A DNA stretch of 64,000 nucleotides from Gadus chalcogrammus (Eukaryota; Chordata; Actinopteri; Gadiformes; Gadidae): the NCBI RefSeq assembly GCF_026213295.1, contig NC_079423.1, positions 18,185,007 through 18,249,006 on the forward strand. The letters run 5' to 3'. Within the stretch, counting starts at the first letter, position 1. The number at the start of each line of letters is the position of its first letter. Positions 34,503 through 43,800 of this stretch are shown one piece after another. A program made the translations under genes and the position numbers. The notes beneath the pieces are model-generated. The model was not told the origin of the DNA. It saw nothing but the letters and a program-made list of their open reading frames with translations, and did not search any database.

Positions 34503-34533
34503 AGCCGTCTGATGAATGTGTCCTCCTCCCCAG

Positions 34534-36405
34534 GATGGAGAAGGTCCTGAAGGAGAAGCTGATGGAGTGGCGGCCGCGGCAGCCCACCCGCTGGAACCGC
34601 TACTGCACCTCCACGCTGCGCCACTTCCTGCCCCGGCTGGAGCTCAGCGGGGGGCGCGACCCGGACGACCAGCACCGCCTGGAGCTGCAGGCCCTGCTGG
34701 GGGACTACCGGGTGAGTGGCCCTGGGTTAGTGAGTCTGGGCCCCGGGTTAGTGAGTCTGGGCCCCGGGTTAGTGAGTCTGGGCCCCGGGCTAGTGAGTCT
34801 GGGCCCCGGGTTAGTGAGTCTGGGCCCCGGGTTAGTGAGTCTGGGCCCCGGGTTAGTGAGTCTGGCCCCGGGTTAGTGAGTCTGGGCCCCGGGTTAGTGA
34901 GTCTGGGGAAAACTGTGTTAGTGTTCCTGTGTTCTCTGTACTGTCTAACCCCTACTTACTCCTTAATGACCTGTCTCTGTACTGTCTAACCCCTACCTGC
35001 TCCTTAATGACCTGTCTCTGTACTGTCTAACCCCTACCTGCTCCTTAATGACCTGTCTCTGTACTGTCTAACCCAGGGGTGCCCAACCTTTTTTGACCCA
35101 AGATCTACTTTTCAAGTAGCCAACCTCCCGAGATCTACCAGCAAACCTACCTTCAAGCGGGGGGGGGGGGGGGGTAGAGAACAATTGTTGACGGGGGGGG
35201 GGGGGGGGGGGGGGTAGAGAACAATTGTTGACGGGGGGGGGGGGGGGGGTTGTATCGTGAACCTACGGACTTCAGTGGGGGTTTCATTCCGTCTGCGCAC
35301 GGCACCTTCTCAACGATAATCAATAATCTTCCTCCCACTCAGGGTGAAAATGGTAGGTCTTAGCTTGTTTCCCCTCAGCCATGCCAACGTTTAGGAGTGT
35401 GTAACTACTGTTGACGGCTTTCAACTGCTGTTAACAGCACATGCGCTACCGCGCGTATATGTCCCGCGCATATTTAATTTTATTAAAAAAAAAAAAAAGA
35501 TTTTTTTTTTTTTCTTCACCCCTCGCGATCGACTTGGGATCTGTCGGCGATCTACTGGTAGACCGCGATCGACTGGTTGGGCACCCCTGGTCTAACCCCT
35601 ACCTGCTCCTTAATGACCTGTCTCTGTACTGTCTAACCCCTACCTGCTCCTTAATGACCTGTCTCTGTACTGTCTAACCCCTACCTGCTCCTTAATGACC
35701 TGTCTCTGTACTGTCTAACCCCTACCTGCTCCTTAATGACCCTTCTCTGTACTGTCTAACCCCTACCTGCTCCTTAATGACCTGTCTCTGTACTGTCTAA
35801 CCCCTACCTGCTCCTTAATGACCCGTCTCTGTACTGTCTAACCCCTACCTGCTCCTTAATGACCTGTCTCTGTACTGTCTAACCCCCACCTGCTCCTGAA
35901 TGACCCGTCTCTGTACTGTCTAACCCCCACCTGCTTCTTAATGACCCGTCTCTGTACTGTCTAACCCCTACCTGCTCCTTAATGACCTGTCTCTGTACTG
36001 TCTAACCCCTACCTGCTCCTTAATGACCTGTCTCTGTACTGTCTAACCCCTACCTGCTCCTTAATGACCCATCTCTGTACTGTCTAACCCCTACCTGCTC
36101 CTGAATGACCCGTCTCTGTACTGTCTAACCCCTACCTGCTCCTGAATGACCTGTCTCTGTACTGTCTAACCCCTACCTGCTCCTTAATGACCCATCTCTG
36201 TACTGTCTAAATCCAGATCTCGGGGTTCCCCCTCCACCTGCCGTTCTCCGAGCTGCGCCCGGTGGTGGAGGCGGTCTTCAGCACGGGGGTCCACAGCGCG
36301 GAGGCCTCCAACGTGGAGTTCGCCCTGGCCGTGTACGTCCACCCCTACCCCAACAACGTGCTCTCCGTCTGGGTGTACCTCGCCTCACTGCTGCGCTCCA
36401 GGTAG
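34534..36405 (+). CDS. cc2d2a: cc2d2a, last two coding exons (3' end), partial
   Basis: CC2D2A is a ciliary transition-zone protein (MKS complex); human mutations cause Meckel and Joubert syndromes. Exons are 34534-34711 and 36217-36405 (stop TAG 36403-36405), phases 2 in and 0 between. They encode the conserved C-terminus: [69 protein letters not shown] and a last [14 protein letters not shown]. All earlier exons are missing at the gap (33901-34000). cc2d2a next to fbxl5 is a conserved vertebrate pair. The related CC2D2B is the alternative but has different neighbours. Confidence 0.9.
34712..34905 (+). repeat. 20-bp array of donor-like units at the cc2d2a donor
   Basis: The exon ends TACCGG followed by gtgagtggccctg. 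The array repeats ccccgggttagtgagtctgg about nine times, each unit carrying gtgagt. Confidence 0.9.
34935..36205 (+). repeat. 41-bp minisatellite, second locus (cc2d2a last intron)
   Basis: Same unit as at 25445-28405, interrupted by a hAT element at 35074-35589. It runs to within about ten bases of the last acceptor. Confidence 0.95.
35074..35589. mobile_element. Non-autonomous hAT element inside the 41-bp array
   Basis: A 516-bp element with terminal inverted repeats caggggtgcccaacc and an exact 8-bp target duplication (gtctaacc at 35066-35073 and 35590-35597) taken from the minisatellite. It contains G-runs with agagaacaattgttgacggg repeats, a T/A-rich part, and no transposase. Confidence 0.93.
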
Positions 36406-37095
36406 CCCGGTTGGCCCCGGGCTGCTTCCACACACAAGAGAGCATTAATGCTACAGTGCTGCTTTTATACATGTTACTTACTGTAGGCCTAAGCTAGCAC
36501 TAGCGCTGCTGTACTGCTTTTGTACAGCGCTAGCACTAGCATTACCACACTACTTTGTTTAGCGATAGCATTACTGTACTGCTTTTACACAGCGCTAGCG
36601 CTAGCACTACTGTTGTACAGCGATAGCGCTAACGTTACTGCACTGCTTCTGTGTGTCACATTGGCATCAGGTTATATTGCTAATAGCCACCAGGGGGCGT
36701 TCCTCACGTTATTGCTTTTATATATCAAGGGTTACTTTTTTATAACATTTTAACCACCAACCAGCCAGAGTATATTTTGTGGGAGTTTCAGGACAGATTA
36801 TGTATAATAATGTATGATTGGGTTCTCATAACCTCACATCATGTGTAAACATTGTTTTCCTAAACGTATTGCTTTGTAATATAGTCGTTTATACCACACC
36901 TGTACGACTTGTCTCTCCCTCAGTGGGCACACCTGTACGACTTGTCTCTCCCTCAGTGGGCACACCTGTACGACTTGTCTCTCCCTCATCAGCACCACAC
37001 CTGTATGACTTGTCTCTCCCTCAGTGGGCACACCTGTACGACGTGTCTCTCCTCAATCAGTGAAGGACCAGCAGGCGAGGAAGTGAAACAAAAAC
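36406..37095. other. cc2d2a 3' flank / intergenic
   Basis: Holds degenerate agcgctagcactagc repeats (36490-36625) and about five copies of ctgtacgacttgtctctccc tcagtgggcacac-type units (36897-37060). No AATAAA was seen for cc2d2a, so its 3' end is undefined. Confidence 0.5.
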
Positions 37096-37101
37096 TTTAT
37101 T
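37096..37101 (-). promoter_or_regulatory. fbxl5: fbxl5 polyadenylation signal AATAAA
   Basis: TTTATT on the plus strand is AATAAA in the fbxl5 sense. It implies a 3' UTR of roughly 850 bases. Confidence 0.65.
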
Positions 37102-37508
37102 GTTCTCCAGGTGACGCTAGTGTCTCCTCATGCGCTGTGAGACTTCCTGTTGTATATCCTCAACTTGACCTCAGGGGTCAGTGACCCAGCCTCTGGTCTC
37201 ACTACGTCAGTGGAGTGTTGACGACCCCGTCCTGAAAGTGACTTATGAGCGGCTGTAAGCTAATGTTAAAGCTAACGTTAGCGTTGCTACGGGCCGTTCA
37301 GAGCAGAGCCCAAACCGTTTTGAAACCGGTTCTAAACCTCCCCGTGTGGCGAGAGCAGGAACAGAGCACATCACCACGTTTAAATCATCAGCCGACACCT
37401 GGGCTGACACAAGGACTGATCAGATACTATTCAGACGAGGGGGAGAGAGAGAGAGAGGGCGTGGTCGACGAGAGGCCAGGTGAAGTGTCGAGGGGGATCT
37501 GGATTCGT

Positions 37509-37752
37509 CCTCCATGCCCTACAGAGCCAGAACGGGCTTTAGCGTAAGCATTAGCCTTCCGTTAGCCTTCCTCCATGCCCTACAGAGCCAGAACGGGCTT
37601 TAGCGTAAGCATTAGCCTTCCGTTAGCCTTCCTCCATGCCCTACAGAGCCAGAACGGGCTTTAGCGTAAGCATTAGCCTTCCGTTAGCCTTCCTCCATGC
37701 CCTACAGAGCCAGAACGGGCTTTAGCGTAAGCATTAGCCTTCCGTTAGCCTT
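37509..37752 (-). repeat. fbxl5: 61-bp tandem repeat, four copies, in the fbxl5 3' UTR
   Basis: Four almost identical 61-bp units (cctccatgccctacagagcc plus agaacgggctttagcgtaag plus the rest). They lie between the stop codon and the poly(A) signal, so they are probably transcribed. Confidence 0.9.
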
Positions 37753-37949
37753 CCTACACAAACGTTCCCTAGAAAAACATTTGGGATCCTTTTACAGTTT
37801 CATCCACAAACATTTCATCAATTAACAACATGTACAGCGACTGGGATTCAGGTTAAAGTGCAATAGAGGAGGAGGGGTCGCAGTGGGGAGGCGGGGTCGC
37901 GGTGGGGTTCCCCCTCCAGGGGGGGAGGGTGGGGGGGGTCACGGTGGGG

Positions 37950-40848
37950 TCACTCTCCGGACCGGCAGCAGGCCCTGAAGCCACACTGCAGGTTCTGACA
38001 GCCGCTGGCCGTGTCCGCGTGGGGTCCTGCAAAACAAACAGCCGTTAGCCGCGGGCTAGCCCCAGGCTATAATGTTAGCCGCGTGCTAACCCCCTAAGCT
38101 TTAACATCAAGGATTCCATAGTGCGTATTCTTTTGTATTGACACTTCTGCCTTTACACTGGTTACACTCTAAAGCCTGGTTTAGACTCTAGAGTCTGGTT
38201 TACACTCTAAAGCCTGGTTTACACTCTAAAGCCTAGTTTACACTCTAAAGCCTGGTTCAGACTAAAGCATTTCTCCGATTCTAAAGCCTGGTTCAGACTG
38301 TAAAGCTTGTTCAGACTCTAGAGGCTGGTTTACACTATAAAGCGTGTTTCAGACTCTAAAGCCTGTTTCAGACTGTAAATCCTGGTTTACACTATAAAGC
38401 CTGGTCTAGACTCTAAAGCCTGGTCTAGACTCTAAAGCCTGGTCTAGACTCTAGAGCCTGGTCTAGACTCTAGAGCCTGGTCTAGACTCTAGAGCCTGGT
38501 CTAAACTCTAAAGCCAGGTTTCCACTTTACCGTCGATGTTGTCGCAGTAGTAGAAGTGCTCGTCGTTGAGGGCGGGGCAGGCAGACACCAGCTCCTGCAG
38601 CCCTACCTCCGTCACCAGCAGGCAGCCAGACAGGTTCAGGTGCTCCAGGGAGGGGAGGCCCCCGCGCTGGGACAGGGCCCTGGGGGGGGGGGGGGGGGGG
38701 GGGGGTTACACACTGTACACCACGTACGTTACACTGCACACTAGGGCTTAACCATTAATCAAATTCTAATCGAGATTGCCAGGGCTCGAAAAACTCCAGC
38801 CAATGATTTCCAGACCCACCGAGTGGCATTGGACAGTAAGTACGTCAATCAAACGGTCGTACTGCACTCCCCCGCTCCCCGCGCGACCCCTTCGTGTACG
38901 TACTCAAAGCTCGTGACCCAGAGCAAGCTTCTGTTTGTTGTTATCCTGCGGTAGCTACTGGAGCTAGCTAACTAGCTAATCCACATTTGGACCTAGCACT
39001 AGAAGACAACCCTAAACTCGCGCATCTGTTCGCTCGTGCATGATTGCGCGTCCATGTACTTGGAATGGGTGGAGGCAGAGTCAGCGTTGAAGGAGAGGGG
39101 GTAGGACCATTTGAGTTGTGTGTTTTCAAAATCTGCTGGCGTTTCGCAAATCCCATACTAGGGATGTCCCGATCCGATATTTGGATCGGACCGGCCGCCG
39201 ATATTAGCAAAAAAATGCATATCAATATCGGATCGGCCTGCACGGGGAAATCCCGATCCGGACTCCTGATCCAGTTTGTTTTCAAAATCGTTTTCAAAAG
39301 TCTGTGTTTCCGAGCGCACCAATGTAGGTAATCCATTCCAGTTTTTTTCAGCTTTTCCCCCCAAATCCGGTCCGCGTTGTTTAGCACACCTAGCGCACAC
39401 TGTGTGTGTGGTAATTTGACTATTTTCTACTCAGGTTTTGTGTGTGTTGCTTTTATATATAATGTTATATTGTTTACAATATTGTTTACACTCTTGTTGT
39501 TCAAGAACAGAGCACTGATGCCAATTCAGTGTGTGTGTGGTAACTTGACTATTTATTATTTTGTCTATTTTGTTTTTATTTAACCCTGAATAAACAGGTC
39601 AGCTTCTCATTACCAACTATTGTGGATTATTCAAACTAACCTAATTAAGTTGGCTAGTTGTTCTTAAGAGTAAAACCCTTTTCAACATGAGTAGTACAAC
39701 AAAATAAGTAAATATCTTTAATCTTTAATACATGCTTGGATCGGCCGGTATCGGTATCGGCCGATGCTAAAAGCTACAATATCGGTATCGGACCGGAAGT
39801 GCAAAGAGCTGGATCGGGACATCCCTATCCCATACCCCACCTTTAATGAGAGGCTGGATGTAGGACCGGAGTGTGGACCCCCAGAGTGTGGACCCCCCCA
39901 GAACCCCGGAGTGCGGACCCCCAGAGTGTGGACCCCTAGAGTGCGGCCCCCAGACCCCCAGTGTGCGGCCCGCTCACCTGAGGCCTGCGTCGGTGACCTG
40001 GTGGCACCCTGATAGGCTGAGGAACCGCAGGGGGCGGGTGCAGGCGCCCCCGGGCCCCTGGCTCGGCGGCCCCCCCGGCGGGCAGGGCCCCCCATTCTTA
40101 GTCCTGGGGGCCGCGGGGCCGGAGCAGCAGGAGGAGTCGCGGCCGCCCGGCCCATCTCCTCCTCCCGCCGCCGCCGCCACACTGAGCCGGTGCTGCAGGA
40201 AGGAGGCGCTGAGGGCCGTCCTGTGGGCGCGCCTCCTGCTCCGCCTGCAGCAGCAGGAGGTGGAGGAGGAGGTGGAGGAGGAGCCTCCCTCCAGGGACGC
40301 GCCCGTGAGGCCCCTGGTGTCGCCGCCCGCCTGGCGCCGCCCCCACTCCGCCGCGTCCTCGATGTCCGCCAGCTCCAGGGGGTCCAGCAGCCAGACCCGG
40401 GGGGGCCCCGGGGCTGGGCCCCCGGGGGCCGGGGCCCGGAACACGATGGCCTGCCGCTTGCGCCCGGCGGCGTCTGGCACGCGGCCGTCCAGCAGGGCGG
40501 CGACGGGGAGGGGCGCACTCCGCAGCAGCCGCCCCCCCCGGCCCGGGACCTGGGGGGCCGGCAGGTTGCCCAGGGCGACGGAGAGCTTCCTCAGCGTCTG
40601 GTCCGAGATCTTCCCGCAGCCCGACAGGTCCAGGTGCTGCAGGCGGGGGCTGGCCCCCAGGGACCAGCTGGAGGGAGACAGAGTGGTCAGTACGGAGCCC
40701 TGGGGGCCCAGAGGGGGGGCCCTCAGTGCAGTATGGTCTGTGTCCCGGGGGGGCGGACCACCCACCAGTCGAAGGCCGAGTCGCTGATGTCCGTCTGGGT
40801 CAGGTCCAGGTGGGAGAGGCCGGGGCACAGCGACAGCATCTGACGCAC
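37950..40848 (-). CDS. fbxl5: fbxl5 exons 8-11: leucine-rich repeats and Fe-S C-terminus
   Basis: Exons: 40766-40848, 39978-40667, 38531-38679, 37950-38026 (residues 390-721). LRR motifs: [49 protein letters not shown] and [17 protein letters not shown]. The four cysteines that bind the 2Fe-2S cluster needed for IRP2 recognition are kept (Cys692, 706, 716, 717, human positions plus 30). Exon 9 includes a long GC-rich, poorly conserved loop. A DNA element sits in intron 9. Confidence 0.92.
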
Positions 40849-43800
40849 CTGGGGAGGACACACCGTGAGCCGCGCCCTGGGGGTCTGACCCCCCAGGACC
40901 CAGCAGGACCCCCCAGGACCCAGCGCCCCCCTACCATCTTGCTGGAGACGGTGGAGCTGTAGGCCAGCACCAGGGACCTGACGGAGACGCCCACGGCGGG
41001 CAGCAGGTGGTAACCCAGCCCCTTGAGCAGCGCCTTCTCCCGCCGCACCGCCGCCAGCGCCCAGGGGGAGCCCTCTGGACAGACAGACAGACAGAGTTAG
41101 GGTTAGACGTGACCCCGTGACCCCCCCCAGGACGTGAGGTCGGGACCCACCGGACTCGTCGATGTCGGCGTCCTCGTCCCAGTGCTGGTAGGCCCGGCCC
41201 TCGTGCTGCCGGCTCCTCACCCACTCCTCGTTGGGCTCCTGGTCCACCTCCCCGGGGGGGCCCTGGTACGAGTCCCCTGCAGCACACACCAGGAAGAGCT
41301 GGACTAGTACTGGGCCCTGGACCAGAGGGGTCTAAGCCTGCTCCGGGAGAGGTCGGACAGACACCCCTCTCACACACTCATTCTATGATGTTCAAGTCTG
41401 GGGCCAGTCTGGGACCAGTCTGGGACCAGTGTGGGTCCAGTCTGGGACCAGTCTGGGTCCAGTCTGGGACCAGTGTGGGTCCAGTGTGGGTCCAGTCTGG
41501 GGCCAGTCTGGGACCAGTGTGGGTCCAGTCTGGGTCCAGTCTGGGACCAGTGTGGGTCCAGTCTGGGACCAGTCTGGGACCAGTGTGGGTCCAGTCTGGG
41601 ACCAGTCTGGGACCAGTCTGGGTCCAGTCTGGGTCCAGTCTGGGTCCAGTCTGGGTCCAGTCTGGGGCCAGTCTGGGGCCAGTCCGGGACCAGTCTGGGT
41701 CCAGTCCGGGACCAGTCTGGGGCCAGTCTGGGGCCAGTCTGGGGCCAGTCTGGGTCCAGTGTGGGACCAGTCTGGGACCAGTCTGGGGCCAGTCCGGGAC
41801 CAGTCTGGGACCAGTCTGGGGCCAGTCTTACCTGTGGCCCAGCGGACGGGGTAGAGGTGTCTCCACAGGGAGCCGGTCCGGGTCAGCGCCGCCCAGCGCC
41901 TGCACACCTGGCTGCAGCGGCACAGGTCGGCGGGGCCCAGGTACCCCAGCAGCCTCAGCAGGGTCTCTGGGGGCAGCTGGGATACATGGTCCGGGCCCCT
42001 CGGGTCCGGCTCCCTCGGGTCCGGGTCCTTCTGGTCCGGGTCCGGTTCCTTTTGGTCCGGGTCCGGTTCCTTCTGGTCCGGGTCCAGGTCACTCTGGTCC
42101 ACTTCTGAGGACGACAGGCACACCAGGGTTCAGGGGTCAACAGTCAGGGACTCCATGGGGAGGGGCTTAGGTTTAAGGATGTTGGAGGGCTGTGGCTGTA
42201 TGTCAAAGGGATGTGTGTGTGTCAGAGGGGTGTGGCTAAAGGGGTGTGTCTGTCAGAGGGGTGTGGCTAAAGGGGTGTGTCTGTCAGAGGGGTGTGGCTA
42301 AAGGGGTGTGTCTGTATGTCAGAGGGTGTGGTTAAAGGGGTGTGTTTGTCAGAGGGGTGTGGTTAAAGGGTTGTGTCTGTGTCAGAGGGGTGTGGCTAAA
42401 GGTGTGTGTGTCAGAGGGGTGTGTCTGTGTCAGAGGGGTGTGTCTGTGTCAGAGGGTGTGGTTAAAGGGGTGTGTCTGTGTCAGAGGGGTGTGGCTAAAG
42501 GTGTGTGTGTCAGAGGGGTGTGTCTGTGTCAGAGGGGTGTGTCTGTGTCAGAGGGTGTGGTTAAAGGGGTGTGTCTGTGTCAGAGGGTGTGGCTAAAGGG
42601 GTGTGTCGGTGTCAGAGGGTGTGGCCTCGGCGTGACGGACCCCCGTGTGTCTTCTCGTGGTCAGCGTATTTGAAGGCCTTGTGCAGCTCCTCGGCCTGGC
42701 TCCACAGGCTCCGCCCCTGCAGCTCCTCGGCCTGGCTCCACAGGGTCCGCCCCTTCAGCACCTCGGCAGCACACTCCCGCTGCTGCTGCCGTCGGTGCTC
42801 CGCCATCACCTGCTTCTTGATGCCCTTCAGCTCCTCGTAGCTGAAGTACTGCATCAGCATGGGCTGGAACACCTGAGGGCACAGCTGCTGCTTAGAGGGG
42901 GGGCTGCGGGGGGCTGACCCGGGGGGGGGTCGATAGTGTAACAGTTGACTGTGTCACTAATACTCTACAGTGTAACGGTCGAAAGTGTAACAGTCTACAG
43001 TGTTACAGTAATACTACATTGTTACTGTAACAGTCACCAGTGTAACTAATAGTCTACAGTGTAATAGTACAGTGTAACTGTAACAGTCTACAGTGTAACT
43101 AATAGTCTACAGTGTAATAGTACAGTGTTACTGTAACAGTCTACAGTGTAACTAATAGTCTACAGTGTAATAGTACAGTGTTACTGTAACAGTCACCAGT
43201 GTAACTAATAGTCTACAGTGTAATAGTACAGTGTAACTGTAACAGTCACCAGTGTAACTGTCACCAGTGTAACTAATAGTCTACAGTGTAACAGTAATAC
43301 TACAGTGTTACTGTAACTGTCACCAGGGTAACTAATAGTCTACAGTGTAACAGTAATAGTCCAGTGAGGGGTTCCTGACCTCCTCCTCCTCCTTCATGTG
43401 GGGCAGGAAGTCCTGAGTGAAGGCCTCCAGTCGCTCCTTTAGCTGCCGGGCGTAGTTCAGCTGCTCGTGTTCACTCTGCAACACCAACACAACACCACCC
43501 ACACAGTTAAACAGGGACCACACCACAACACCACCACCACCCCAGTCAGTCAGGGACCACACCACAACACCACCACCACCACCACACAGTCAGTCAGGGA
43601 CCACAACACCACCACCACCACCCCCACAGTCAGTCAGGGACCACAACACCACCACCACCACCCCCACCGTCAGTCAGGGACCACAACACCACCACCACAG
43701 TCAGTCAGGACCACAACACCACCACCACCACAACACCACCACCACCACACCACCCCCACAGTCAGTCAGGGACCACCACACCACCACACCACCCCCACAG

